A stretch of DNA of 53,056 nucleotides from Cyanobium sp. FGCU6 (GCA_024958655.1 JANWUR010000026.1:1-53056); one strand, 5' to 3'; numbered from the stretch's first letter, positions 8,045 through 16,326 are shown. Translations and numbers: made by a program. Notes: generated by a model from the sequence alone, not told the origin.

Positions 8045-9232
8045 ATGCCGCCGGAGCCCTCACCCCCGCCCGCCACCGGCGCCTGGCGTGAAGGTGATCC
8101 CCCCGGCCAGCGCACGTTCCTCTCGCTCGGCGCCTTCCGCACCCAGTCGGGGTTCCTGTTCCCCGACCTGCGGGTGGCCTACCAGAGCTGGGGGCCGCTC
8201 CATCCCGACCGCTCGAATGCTCTTTTCGTGGCCCATGCCCTCACGGGCGATTCGCATGCGTGCGGGGAGGCCGGGCCGGGGCACCGCCATGCCGGGTGGT
8301 GGAACGGCCTGATCGGTCCGGGCCGCGCCGTCGACACCCGACAGTGGCACGTGGTCTGCGCCAACGTGCTGGGGGGCTGCCAGGGCACCACCGGGCCGGC
8401 CACGCCAGCGCCCGACGGCCGGCCATGGGGCAGCCGCTTCCCCGTGATCACCGTGGCCGACATGGTGGAGGTGGAACGCCGCCTCAGCGATGCGCTGGGC
8501 ATCGGACGCTGGGCCTGCATGCTCGGTCCGTCGCTGGGGGGGATGCGGGTTCTGGAGTGGTTGGTGGCCAATCCCGATCGGCTGGCGTCCGGTCTGGTGA
8601 TCGGCGCCACCGCGGCTGTGGGAGCCGACCAGATCGGCAGCCATGAGGCCCAGATCGCCGCGATCCGCGCCGACGAGCGCTTCCGCGGCGGCGACTACTA
8701 CAGCGCCCCCGCAGGAGAGGGCCCCCACCGAGGGCTGGGCGTCGCCCGACGGATTGCGCACCTGAGCTATCGCAGTCGCCGGGAACTGGAGGTTCGCTTC
8801 GGCAGGAACCCCCAGCACCCGGAGGATCCCTACGCCTGGAGGGGCGGCCAGGGGGGAGGACGTTTCGCCATTGCCTCCTACCTGGATCACCAGGCTGACA
8901 AACTGGTGCGCCGATTCGACGCCAACAGCTACATCGCCCTCACCCAGGCGATGAGCCTGTTCGATCTCGGCCGCGGCCGCGGTGGCTTCGAGCAGGCGCT
9001 TGGAGGAATCCGCCAGCCCCTCACCGTGGTGGGGGTCGACAGCGATCGTCTGTTTCCGCTGGAGCAGCAGGAGCAGATCGCCCGCCTGGCTCCAGGTGCG
9101 GGAGCTGTGCGGGTGATCCGCAGCCTGCACGGCCACGACGGCTTCCTGGTGGAGGCGGACCAGTTGGCCGCGATCGTGGCGGAGGCCCTGGGCGAGGGAC
9201 GTGCCCCATGCACGAAAAAGCCGGCGGCCTGA
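8045..9232 (+). CDS. metX: Homoserine O-acetyltransferase, copy 1
   Basis: MetX acylates homoserine to feed MetY. The 395-residue alpha/beta hydrolase has the oxyanion/substrate region NVLGGCQGTTGPATP at about 108, the nucleophile S163 in GPSLGGMRVLEW, the acid in GVDSDRLFP and the histidine in HGHDGFLVE near the C-terminus. The usual family motif GGSMGGM is GPSLGGM here. The gene is tightly coupled to metY. A second, more canonical MetX is at 30022. Acetyl versus succinyl preference cannot be fixed from this reading, but pairing with MetY favours acetyl. Confidence 0.92.
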   Translation: MPPEPSPPPATGAWREGDPPGQRTFLSLGAFRTQSGFLFPDLRVAYQSWGPLHPDRSNALFVAHALTGDSHACGEAGPGHRHAGWWNGLIGPGRAVDTRQWHVVCANVLGGCQGTTGPATPAPDGRPWGSRFPVITVADMVEVERRLSDALGIGRWACMLGPSLGGMRVLEWLVANPDRLASGLVIGATAAVGADQIGSHEAQIAAIRADERFRGGDYYSAPAGEGPHRGLGVARRIAHLSYRSRRELEVRFGRNPQHPEDPYAWRGGQGGGRFAIASYLDHQADKLVRRFDANSYIALTQAMSLFDLGRGRGGFEQALGGIRQPLTVVGVDSDRLFPLEQQEQIARLAPGAGAVRVIRSLHGHDGFLVEADQLAAIVAEALGEGRAPCTKKPAA

Positions 9233-9241
9233 GCCGCCGGT
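9214..9241 (-). terminator. Intrinsic terminator of the exported rhodanese gene
   Basis: CCGGCGGC-CTGA-GCCGCCGG (9221-9240) is a perfect 8-bp hairpin. On the minus strand it is followed by CTTTTT (complement of 9215-9220), a textbook rho-independent terminator for the gene ending at 9273. It overlaps the last codons and stop of metX1 (stop 9230-9232). Confidence 0.75.
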
Positions 9242-9272
9242 CGCCGTGGCGCGGGGGTGATCCCCCGCACCC

Positions 9273-10238
9273 TCACTTCTTGAGCGCTGTCTCAGGGCCG
9301 GTCTGGATCGGGTGGTTGGTGGCGCTGTACTCGGTCCAGGAACCCTCGTAGACCCGCACATTCGGATAGCCCAGCAGATGCTTGAGCACCACGTACTGCA
9401 GGCTGGCTTCGCGGCCGGTGCTGCAGGAGATGATCACCGTCTTGTCGGGGGTGACGCCACGGCTCACGAACAGCTCGCGCAGGGCATCGAGCGATTTGAT
9501 CTTGTGGGGATTCTTGAGCGCTTCATCCTGATTGTTGGCTTCGGTGACCGACTGCCAGGTGATGTTGAGGGCCCCGGGGATATGGCCATTGCGGATGAAC
9601 GTCTGCTCGGTGCCTTCGAAGGAGGCCTTGGGGCGCGGGTCGACGATCACCACATCGGGCTTGCCGATCAGAGGCAGCAGTTCGTTGAGTGAGATGGCAA
9701 GGCCAGGAACGGTCTTCGGGTTGAACGCGCCGGGCCGGAAGCTGGTGAAGGCCTTGGTGAGCGGCTGGCCCTGGCTCTTATAGCCGGAGAGGCCGCCATC
9801 GACGATGCCCACCCTGGGCACTCCGCTCTTCTCGAGGATGTAGGCCACCAGCGAGGCTCCGAGCACGTTGGTGCCATCGGAGTACACCAGCACCTTGTCG
9901 TTGTTGGAGATTCCCGCCTTGCTCAGCAGCCTGGCCAGATCCCCGGCTCCCCAGATCTGGAACGGCAGCGTGCCGTTGGGGCCGCGGAAGGCCTGCTCCG
10001 AGAGGTGCACCGCGTTGGGCAGGTGACCGCTGACGTAATCGAGGGGGGGCACAGGGCGGACGTCCAGCACCTTCCATTGGCCGCTGCTCGCTCCAGCCGC
10101 AGCCTGCTCAGGGCTGATCAGCTGGATCTGTCCGGCCCTGGCCGCCTGGAAGGCGGAGGCGACGGGCAGGAGAACGGCAAGGGCCAGCCCGGTGCCGGCC
10201 CCGAGGAGATGCTGGCGGGAGAGAGGGAGGAGTTTCAT
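9273..10238 (-). CDS. Exported two-domain rhodanese (thiosulfate sulfurtransferase)
   Basis: The 321-residue protein starts with a signal peptide (MKLLPLSRQHLLGAGTG..., cleavage near AARA at 32-35), so it works in the periplasm. Two rhodanese domains follow. The N-terminal one has no cysteine in its loop (VYSDGTNVLGAS). The C-terminal one carries the active-site C272 in ISCSTGREAS, and SWTEYSATNHPI is typical of the family end. The enzyme would move sulfane sulfur from thiosulfate to a thiophilic acceptor. The ATG at 10238 replaces a longer frame because only it yields the signal peptide. It is divergent from the thiosulfate-transporter-like gene at 10481, forming a thiosulfate-use module. 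Confidence 0.88.
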   Translation of the reverse strand: MKLLPLSRQHLLGAGTGLALAVLLPVASAFQAARAGQIQLISPEQAAAGASSGQWKVLDVRPVPPLDYVSGHLPNAVHLSEQAFRGPNGTLPFQIWGAGDLARLLSKAGISNNDKVLVYSDGTNVLGASLVAYILEKSGVPRVGIVDGGLSGYKSQGQPLTKAFTSFRPGAFNPKTVPGLAISLNELLPLIGKPDVVIVDPRPKASFEGTEQTFIRNGHIPGALNITWQSVTEANNQDEALKNPHKIKSLDALRELFVSRGVTPDKTVIISCSTGREASLQYVVLKHLLGYPNVRVYEGSWTEYSATNHPIQTGPETALKK

Positions 10239-10480
10239 GTGTGGCCGGGGGGATCGGCGAGAGGTTGGTCGGTGGGAGGTGGATCGGAGGGAGCCATGAT
10301 CGGGCGCTGGAGGTGGGGCTGCTTGCCACAATCTCCCCAACACCGAACAGGCAAACCCTAGAAACGTAGGTTTTCGCCTGCGGAGCTGTGGCTCCGATGT
10401 GGCTGCAGGCACGTTGCCCTGTGTCTCTGGGCGAACGCTTGTCTGCTCTGCCCCAGAATCGCCCCGTTCGCTTATCGGAG

Positions 10481-11635
10481 ATGACCACGCTCCCCGCCCT
10501 GGCCCGACCCCAGCGCCTCCCCCTGCTGGTGATCGCCGCGCTGGTGAGTGGGCTGGCCCTGGCCGCCTCCGCCCACGGCTGGCGCCAGGGCGGCCTGGCC
10601 CTGGTGGGCGTGCTGCTCGGTGCTTCGCTGTATCACGCCAGCTTCGGCTTCGCCTCCGGCTATCGCCGCCTGCTGGTGCATGGCGACGGCCGCGGCGTGC
10701 TGGCCCAGCTGTGCCTGCTCGTGCTGCTCACCCTGCTCTTTGCTCCGGTGCTGCTCAGCGGGGCGGCGCGGGGATCGGTGGCCCCACTGGCCCTGCAGGC
10801 CGCCGTGGGGGCCACCCTCTTCGGGGTGGGCATGCAGCTGGGCAGCGGCTGCGCCTGCGGCACGCTCTATGCGATCGGAGGCGGCAGCGGCATGATGCTG
10901 TTCACCCTGGTGAGCTTCAGCGCTGGTTCGTTTCTGGGCACCCTCACCCCGGGATTCTGGCGGGGGCTTCCGCGGCTGGAGCCCGTCTCGCTGCTGGAGC
11001 GCTGGGGCTGGCCGGGGGCGCTGCTGCAGCTGCTGGTGCTGGTGGGTCTGGCCCTGGCGTTGTGGTGGTGGCAGCGGCCGAAGCTCGAGGGTCGCCAGGG
11101 CTTCTGGCCCGAGGGACGGTGGGCTGCTCTCCTCTCAGGTCCCTGGTCCACCGTCAGCGGGGTGCTGGCCCTGGCCCTGCTCAGCGTTCTCACGCTTCTG
11201 CTGGCGGGCAGGCCCTGGGGAGTCACCTGGGGCTTCACGCTCTGGGCCGCGAAGCTGGCCCAGTGGGCTGGCTGGGATCCCGCCGGCAGCGCCCTGTGGC
11301 AGCAGGAGCGCTTCGCCTCCGCCCTGCAGGCCGGGCTGCTCGAAGACACCACTTCGGTGATGAATGTGGGCATCGTGCTGGGGGCCGCCGCCGCCGCCGC
11401 CGCCGCCGGGCGGTTGAGCCTGCGGCGCCCCCCCTCCCGCAGGGCCGCAGGCGCCGCCCTCCTGGGTGGGTTGCTGATGGGCTACGGGGCCTGGCTCTCG
11501 TTCGGCTGCAACGTGGGCGCCTACCTCGCGGGCATCGCCTCCACGAGCCTCCACGGCTGGCTGTGGATCGTGTTCGCCCTTCTGGGCACGGCCCTGGGGG
11601 TGCGGCTGCGGCCGCGCTTCGGCCTGCCGCGCTGA
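10481..11635 (+). CDS. YeeE/YedE (TsuA-like) thiosulfate transporter
   Basis: The 384-residue membrane protein has two homologous halves, each with a signature loop: GSGCACGTLYAIGGGSG (C124, C126) and SFGCNVGAYLAGI (C343). Such cysteines are used for thiosulfate conduction in TsuA of the YeeE/YedE family, and about nine to eleven hydrophobic segments are visible. The ATG at 10481 follows GGAG closely and is better than the ATG at 10388, whose extra residues are not membrane-like. It shares a 242-base divergent promoter with the exported rhodanese, supporting thiosulfate as substrate. Confidence 0.85.
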   Translation: MTTLPALARPQRLPLLVIAALVSGLALAASAHGWRQGGLALVGVLLGASLYHASFGFASGYRRLLVHGDGRGVLAQLCLLVLLTLLFAPVLLSGAARGSVAPLALQAAVGATLFGVGMQLGSGCACGTLYAIGGGSGMMLFTLVSFSAGSFLGTLTPGFWRGLPRLEPVSLLERWGWPGALLQLLVLVGLALALWWWQRPKLEGRQGFWPEGRWAALLSGPWSTVSGVLALALLSVLTLLLAGRPWGVTWGFTLWAAKLAQWAGWDPAGSALWQQERFASALQAGLLEDTTSVMNVGIVLGAAAAAAAAGRLSLRRPPSRRAAGAALLGGLLMGYGAWLSFGCNVGAYLAGIASTSLHGWLWIVFALLGTALGVRLRPRFGLPR

Positions 11636-12232
11636 GGGGCGCCACTCCTCCGCCGCCTCCAGATCCGCGGCCCAGTCGATCGCCCGCTGGCTGGGGATCT
11701 CCAGTTCCCTGTTCTCGAGGGCGAGCGCGCCCGGGAGCCCGGAGGTGGCCAGGCGGCGGTCGCGCTCGAGCATCACGATCTCCAGCGTGGGCCCGTAGAA
11801 GCGGAGGAAGTGGCTCAGCCAGCCGCTGAGGTGGGGATCGGTGCCGGCGCCTGCCAGCGACACGCCTTCCAGCAGGCGCAGGGTGGCGGCGGCCGGCAGC
11901 CAGTGGTCGCCCGTCACCCAGCGATTGACGCTGAACAGCCCAAGGGGCAGGCCGCGGCCGTCGAGGCTGATGCCGATCAGATGGGTGAAGGGCCGATCCG
12001 GGCGGCTGCGGCGGAACAGATGCAGGTGGCCATGCTCGCCATCGCCCCGGTGGCAGTGGTAATAGCACTGGGTGCCGCTGGCGGGATCGCGCAGATCCGC
12101 CGGCGGATAGTGCTGCTGCTCGATCAGGGCGGCGCCGCCGGTGAAGGCACGCACCAGCGAGCCGTGGCGCTCGGTGAGGCGCAGCCAGTGCTGCAGGGCC
12201 CGGCGGGCCGATCGGCAGCGCCCGATCGCCAC
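11135..12232 (-). CDS. Conserved hypothetical protein with doubtful 3' half
   Basis: From a GTG at 12232 the first about 200 residues look like a genuine protein, with conserved-looking segments CYYHCHRGDGEHGHLHLF, HLIGISLDGRGLPLGLFSVNRWVTGDHW and HLSGWLSHFLRFYGPTLEIV. It may belong to the DUF6969 type, but I am not certain. After about position 11640 the frame runs antisense through the end of the TsuA gene to a stop at 11135 and becomes Arg/Gln/Gly-rich shadow sequence. The natural stop may be lost or a frameshift may have occurred. It follows the small Cys-Gly protein by 8 bases in the same direction. Confidence 0.5.
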   Translation of the reverse strand: MAIGRCRSARRALQHWLRLTERHGSLVRAFTGGAALIEQQHYPPADLRDPASGTQCYYHCHRGDGEHGHLHLFRRSRPDRPFTHLIGISLDGRGLPLGLFSVNRWVTGDHWLPAAATLRLLEGVSLAGAGTDPHLSGWLSHFLRFYGPTLEIVMLERDRRLATSGLPGALALENRELEIPSQRAIDWAADLEAAEEWRPSARQAEARPQPHPQGRAQKGEHDPQPAVEARGGDAREVGAHVAAEREPGPVAHQQPTQEGGACGPAGGGAPQAQPPGGGGGGGGPQHDAHIHHRSGVFEQPGLQGGGEALLLPQGAAGGIPASPLGQLRGPEREAPGDSPGPARQQKRENAEQGQGQHPADGGPGT

Positions 12233-12240
12233 CGGCGGCT

Positions 12241-12531
12241 TCAGCGGGAGGGGCCGCAGCCGCCCTCATGGGCGCCGCAGCCTCCGCTGTGCTGCTGGTT
12301 TCCCGCGGGCGCCTGCCCCTTGGCGGGAGGGGTGGTCGGCGCCTTCTTGCCGGCCGATGAGCCCTTGCCGCGGGGGGTGGGGCTGGTCGCAGCGCCAGCG
12401 TTCTGGGCCAGCCGTAACTCGCGCTCCGCGCCGGCTTCGGCCGCTGGAACGGTGAGGGCGGCGGCGGAGAGCACGGCGGTGGCCAGGCCCTGGCGCAGAC
12501 GCTCCGCGAGGCGAGCGGGTGGGTGAGTCAT
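12241..12531 (-). CDS. Small exported protein with Cys-Gly tail
   Basis: The 96-residue protein has a signal peptide-like N-terminus (LRQGLATAVLSAAALTVPAAEA), a Ser/Pro/Lys-rich low-complexity middle, and a C-terminal tail CGAHEGGCG with two cysteines and nearby histidines. The tail could bind a metal or be modified, but no family is recognised. It is directly upstream of the gene starting at 12232, with which it forms an operon. Confidence 0.5.
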   Translation of the reverse strand: MTHPPARLAERLRQGLATAVLSAAALTVPAAEAGAERELRLAQNAGAATSPTPRGKGSSAGKKAPTTPPAKGQAPAGNQQHSGGCGAHEGGCGPSR

Positions 12532-12597
12532 GGACGCTCAGGCGAGGGGCAGATGGCGCTCCACCATGGCCCAAACTTCCCCGCCGTGGGGTCAGGG

Positions 12598-14877
12598 TCA
12601 GATGAACATGCCCAGGAACGCGTTGTAGATCTCCTTGTTCGCCTCCTCGGTGGCCTGAGCCTGGCGGCTGGCGATCGCCAGCTGGCGCCGCTCCTGGTCG
12701 TACGGGTCGGATGGCTGCAGATCACCCAGATGCCGGTTGGCCGGCAGAGCCTCACGCAGCCATTCTGGGGGCGCCAGCGACTCCTGGTTCATCAGCCGGA
12801 CGAAGTCCTCCCGGTTTCGACCGGCGAGTTTGGGATTGTGACGGCGCTCCTCGCCGATGCTGCTGTGGCTGCGCCCGCTGTCGTCGTGGCTGGGGAACAC
12901 CAGCATGGTTTCGGGGAGCGCCAGCAGCCGTTGCAGCGAGTCATAGAGCTGGCCAGCGTCGCCGTCCGCGATGTCGGTCCGCCCACAGCCACGGATCAGC
13001 AGCGCATCGCCGCTGAACAGATGGCTGTCGCCGATGCGATAGGCCACATGTTCCGGGGTGTGGCCGGGCGTGGCGATCACCTCGATCGACAGGGAGCCCA
13101 GCTCCAGCCGCTCGCCGCCCGTGAGCAACCGGTCGGCGTTGCGGATCCCCGGCGCCGCGGGAACCAGCAGCAGGCAGCCCGTCCGCCGCCTGAGCTGGCC
13201 GGCGCCGGTGATGTGGTCGGTGTGGAGACGGGTCTCGAGGCAGAAGCGCAGCTGGAGGTTCAGCTCCTGCAGCAGGTTCAGGTCGCGATCGAGCTGCTCG
13301 AGCACCGGATCCACCAGGGCGGCATCGCCGCTCTTTGCATCGGCAATCAGATAGGTGTAGGCGTTGGTGTCCGCATCGAACAGCTGCCGCAGCAGCAGGG
13401 ACGGCATGACGGGAGCCCTGGCGGGGACGGCCTCGAACGGTGGGAGCCCCTGAAGCTGGCGAGGCAGGGAGGCGAGCAGACGCTGGGCCAGATCGCGGGC
13501 CTGGAGGCGCAGTTCCGGTACTGCGATGCTCTCCCACAGCTGCCCCTTGCGCGGGCTGCCCAGGGTGTGGAGGCCAGGCTGGACCGCGCCAACGGCATCG
13601 AGCAGGGCGCCATGGGCATCGCAGCGGCTGCCCAGGTCCAGGGGATCCGGGCTCAGCAGACCGCGCTCCTGGAGCCGAACCAGCAGCGGCTCTTCGCTGC
13701 TGCCGTAGGCCAGGGGGATGCCGGTGCAGAGGATCAACCGATCCACCCGCAGCACCTCGGTCGAGGCCTGGCCGCGACGACGGATCCGCAACAGCCTCCC
13801 GGAGCCCTGGGGCGCGTCGTCGTTGGCGAGCAGCCGGGCCGCCAGGTGGCGCAGCTGCCCGGAGGCTTCCAGTTGCTCCAGGAGGGCCTTCAGCTCCGGT
13901 GCGATGCGATGCCGGTGCACATCCCAGACCACCGCCGCATGGCGCAGGAAGCGACGGCGTTCGCCAGCATCGAGACGCTGCCAGAGGGCCTGGGTCCTGG
14001 GACGGAGTCCATCGATCACGGCCCGCCAGTCGTGGCCTTCACGGGCGGCCTGATCGGCCCGGGCCCGGATCAGGCGCCACAGGCCGAGCACGGTGGCCGG
14101 GGCCCGGTCGGCATCGATCCAGTCGCCCAGTGGCGGCACGCTGCGGTGGGCGTTGGGACGGTGGCCGCGGCGGGAGAGGGCCACGATCGGCCCGCGATGC
14201 CCCTGTCGGTGCAGGCTCACCACCATGTCCACCATGGTCAGGCCGGTGCCCAGCAGAGCCACCGATGCCTCGGGATCAAGATCGGCGGTGGCCTGCGCCG
14301 TCCAGCCGTGACGGACTCCCGGTCCGGGCTCGGGCGGAGGTGGGATGGCGCTGTTGCCCCAGGCGAGCACCACGTGGTGGGCCTCGATCGGCGGCTGCCC
14401 CTTCAGGTGCAGCCGATGGCGTGCGCGCGCCACAGGGGCGGCCGGATCCGGCGGCAGGGGCTCGAGATCGACAAGTTCGTCGCTGATCCGCTGCAGGGAG
14501 ATCTCGCCCCGGGCAAGGCATTCCGCGTCGCCCAAGACCGACTGCAGGTAGAGCCCGTAGAGCTGACGCGGCACGAAGCTGCTGGCGTCCGCTCCGGAGG
14601 GGAGCAGGTCGGCGAGGGCCTCACGGTTGAGATCGATCCACCGCAGCAGATGGCTGGGATCATCGGCCCAGGCGCTCATGGCCCCGGCCGAGACGTTGAG
14701 AAGGTGGGCCGGATCCGCGGTGCCGTAGGCCAGACCCGTACCGAACCGGCCGGAACGGTCGATCAGGAGCAGGCGCAGGGGCTGCCGGCTGTGGCGCAAC
14801 AACTGGCTGGCGAGCAGGGTGCCGCTGAAGCCCGCGCCGACGATGGCGATCACCGGCGGGGAATCGGGAGGTGCCAT
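12598..14877 (-). CDS. FAD/NAD(P)-binding protein fused to ETHE1-like persulfide dioxygenase domain
   Basis: The 759-residue protein joins two enzymes. Residues 1 to about 480 are a flavoprotein of the NAD_binding_9 type, with dinucleotide fold VGAGFSG near the N-terminus, GRFGTGLAYGTADPAHLLNV, and a second fold LLGTGLTMVDM. Residues about 491-759 match ETHE1/GloB-like metallo-beta-lactamase proteins: LLLRQLFDADTNAYTYLIAD, TPGHTPEH, GDALLIRGCGRTD, FPSHDD and NPKLAGRNREDF. ETHE1 oxidises glutathione persulfide to sulfite with one iron. Here the first His of the HxHxDH motif is Arg (R550 in LETRLHTDH, codon CGT), which is the position of an iron ligand in human ETHE1 (H79). The two other ligands are kept. 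The domain may be altered or inactive. About 40 extra residues follow the family's usual end. Confidence 0.85.
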   Translation of the reverse strand: MAPPDSPPVIAIVGAGFSGTLLASQLLRHSRQPLRLLLIDRSGRFGTGLAYGTADPAHLLNVSAGAMSAWADDPSHLLRWIDLNREALADLLPSGADASSFVPRQLYGLYLQSVLGDAECLARGEISLQRISDELVDLEPLPPDPAAPVARARHRLHLKGQPPIEAHHVVLAWGNSAIPPPPEPGPGVRHGWTAQATADLDPEASVALLGTGLTMVDMVVSLHRQGHRGPIVALSRRGHRPNAHRSVPPLGDWIDADRAPATVLGLWRLIRARADQAAREGHDWRAVIDGLRPRTQALWQRLDAGERRRFLRHAAVVWDVHRHRIAPELKALLEQLEASGQLRHLAARLLANDDAPQGSGRLLRIRRRGQASTEVLRVDRLILCTGIPLAYGSSEEPLLVRLQERGLLSPDPLDLGSRCDAHGALLDAVGAVQPGLHTLGSPRKGQLWESIAVPELRLQARDLAQRLLASLPRQLQGLPPFEAVPARAPVMPSLLLRQLFDADTNAYTYLIADAKSGDAALVDPVLEQLDRDLNLLQELNLQLRFCLETRLHTDHITGAGQLRRRTGCLLLVPAAPGIRNADRLLTGGERLELGSLSIEVIATPGHTPEHVAYRIGDSHLFSGDALLIRGCGRTDIADGDAGQLYDSLQRLLALPETMLVFPSHDDSGRSHSSIGEERRHNPKLAGRNREDFVRLMNQESLAPPEWLREALPANRHLGDLQPSDPYDQERRQLAIASRQAQATEEANKEIYNAFLGMFI

Positions 14878-15076
14878 CGCTGGGGAAGGGGCCGGCCTGG
14901 CCGAGGGGAAACAGGGGGAGGATCACCACCCCGTGCGGCGAGGTCAGACACCTGCCTTTCGCTCGCTGATTGTGCTTGCGGGACGCGGTTGAAGGGTTGG
15001 CTGAGACGACAACGCCAATCACGTCTGGTGATCCGAGCCCGAGGTTCCCCAGGTGATCATGAATGGGTTGAGATCT

Positions 15077-15092
15077 GATGGGGGATCCCATC
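15077..15092. promoter_or_regulatory. Inverted repeat upstream of the small rhodanese gene
   Basis: GATGGG-GGAT-CCCATC is a perfect 6-bp inverted repeat in the 297-base gene-free interval 14878-15174, 82 bases before the rhodanese ATG. The half-site CCCATC also occurs in the element shared by the two cysR genes, which is suggestive only. Nothing else recognisable was seen in this interval. Confidence 0.3.
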
Positions 15093-15174
15093 AACGCTTT
15101 GGCGTCTTGATGACTTCAGGATGTATCCGTATGCACACCCTCTGGGTCAACTTCAGATTATTAAAGGCCCCTGA

Positions 15175-15558
15175 ATGATTCTGTGGATGGTGATTCACGA
15201 TCCTGAGTTTCTGCAGCGGGCTGCTGAGGCGAAGGCAAGAGTTGAGCAACTCCAGCCCCATGATCTGGAGGGGGCTCTGGAGGATGGGGCCATCCTGATC
15301 GATGTCCGCGAGCCGGCGGAGCTGGCCCAGGGCTCGATCCCAGGTTCGCTGAACATTCCCCTGGATGCGCTGCCGCAGCACATCACTGCCGTTATTCCCG
15401 ATCCCAGCGCAGCGATCGTGTGCCTCTGCAGGGGGGGTAACCGTAGTTCCCTCGCAGCAGCTGATCTTCTCGATCTTGGCTACATCAATGTTCGATCGCT
15501 CGCCGGCGGCCTCGAGGGGCTGTCCGCGGTTTCACCGCCCCCTTCCCCACCAGGCTGA
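15175..15558 (+). CDS. Single-domain rhodanese-like protein
   Basis: The 127-residue protein is mostly one rhodanese domain with DVREPAELAQGSIPGSLNIPL and the catalytic loop CRGGNRSS (C85). It would carry sulfur as a cysteine persulfide in the cytoplasm. The ATG at 15175 is kept because AAAGG stands about 8 bases upstream. An internal ATG at 15190 is an alternative. It lies divergently from the ETHE1 fusion and convergently to the carbonic anhydrase, in line with sulfane-sulfur handling. Confidence 0.88.
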   Translation: MILWMVIHDPEFLQRAAEAKARVEQLQPHDLEGALEDGAILIDVREPAELAQGSIPGSLNIPLDALPQHITAVIPDPSAAIVCLCRGGNRSSLAAADLLDLGYINVRSLAGGLEGLSAVSPPPSPPG

Positions 15559-15582
15559 GGCTGCCGGGCTGGGGAAGGGGGT
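15538..15582. terminator. Hairpin between convergent rhodanese and carbonic anhydrase genes
   Basis: CCCCTTCCCCA (15539-15549) can pair with TGGGGAAGGGG (15570-15580), a long stem between the two converging stops. No U-run is present, so it may act as a bidirectional, factor-assisted terminator or mRNA-stabilising stem. Confidence 0.5.
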
Positions 15583-15587
15583 AGGGC

Positions 15588-16184
15588 TCAGTCGGAGCCA
15601 GCGCCCTCCCGGGCGGCACCGATGATGCTGGCCTCCTCGATCTCCAGCAGCTTTCCGGTTTCCACCTCGTAGATGAACCCGTGAATCGGGATGCGCGCAG
15701 GAACCAGAGGATGCTCGCGGATGCGACGCACGTCGTCGATCACGCTCTGGCGCAGGTCGCTGATCGTGAGCCAGTTGACGAACGCGCCGGCTTTCGATCC
15801 CGGTCCCTTGCCCACGTCCTCGAAACCATCGGCCCCCAGCACCGCCGTCTCCAGGCTGCTGGCCAGAAGGGAGCGCATGGTGTCATCGGTGAAGAACTCC
15901 ATGCCGCAGTTGGTGTGATGGATCACATACCACTCCTGCGTGCCGAGAAGCTTGTACGAGATCACCAGCGAGCGGATGGCGTCATCACTGGCGCGGCCAC
16001 CGGCGTTGCGGATCACATGGGCGTCGCCCTCCTGCAGGCCGGCGTAGGCGGCAGGATCCAGGCGTGCGTCCATGCAGGTGAGGATGGCGATCCTGCGTGC
16101 CGGCGGCAGCGGCAGCTCCCCCTTTCTGCCGAAGGACTGGCTGTACCGCTGGTTCGCCTCCAGGATGGCGTTGCGTTCACTCAT
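15588..16184 (-). CDS. Beta-class carbonic anhydrase-like enzyme (clade D type; possible COS/CS2 hydrolase)
   Basis: The 198-residue protein has the beta-CA zinc site: C37-x-D39-x-R41 in [10 protein letters not shown] and H90-x-x-C93 in [10 protein letters not shown]. The short form and the IRNAGG...DDAIRSL pattern resemble mycobacterial Rv1284-type (clade D) enzymes, the clade that also contains the carbonyl sulfide hydrolase of Thiobacillus. CO2 hydration is the default assignment. The position among rhodanese, ETHE1-like and thiosulfate genes raises the alternative of COS or CS2 hydrolysis to H2S. The start ATG at 16184 gives the usual family N-terminus. Confidence 0.88.
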   Translation of the reverse strand: MSERNAILEANQRYSQSFGRKGELPLPPARRIAILTCMDARLDPAAYAGLQEGDAHVIRNAGGRASDDAIRSLVISYKLLGTQEWYVIHHTNCGMEFFTDDTMRSLLASSLETAVLGADGFEDVGKGPGSKAGAFVNWLTISDLRQSVIDDVRRIREHPLVPARIPIHGFIYEVETGKLLEIEEASIIGAAREGAGSD

Positions 16185-16308
16185 CGGGAAGGCGGAACTC
16201 AGCTCTTACGAGCCTGAAGTCTCCACAACCACAGACCTGAGCTGCTCAATGACAGGCAGCTGTATCTGCGGGTACTCCAGGTGGTCGAGATCCTCACTTA
16301 GGGGAAGT

Positions 16309-16326
16309 GCCTGGCATGTACCAGGC
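16309..16326. promoter_or_regulatory. Inverted repeat upstream of the MgtC remnant
   Basis: GCCTGG-CATGTA-CCAGGC is a perfect inverted repeat followed by TTGTTT. It lies between the carbonic anhydrase start (16184) and the MgtC-like frame (16350), so it could be an operator or a weak terminator. Confidence 0.3.

Noticed and set aside
12523..15078. 851-residue plus-strand frame opposite the FAD/ETHE1 fusion
   Set aside because: Its sequence is Gln/His/Gly/Arg-rich with no recognisable domain and mirrors the codons of the well-supported minus-strand gene; it is a GC-rich shadow frame.
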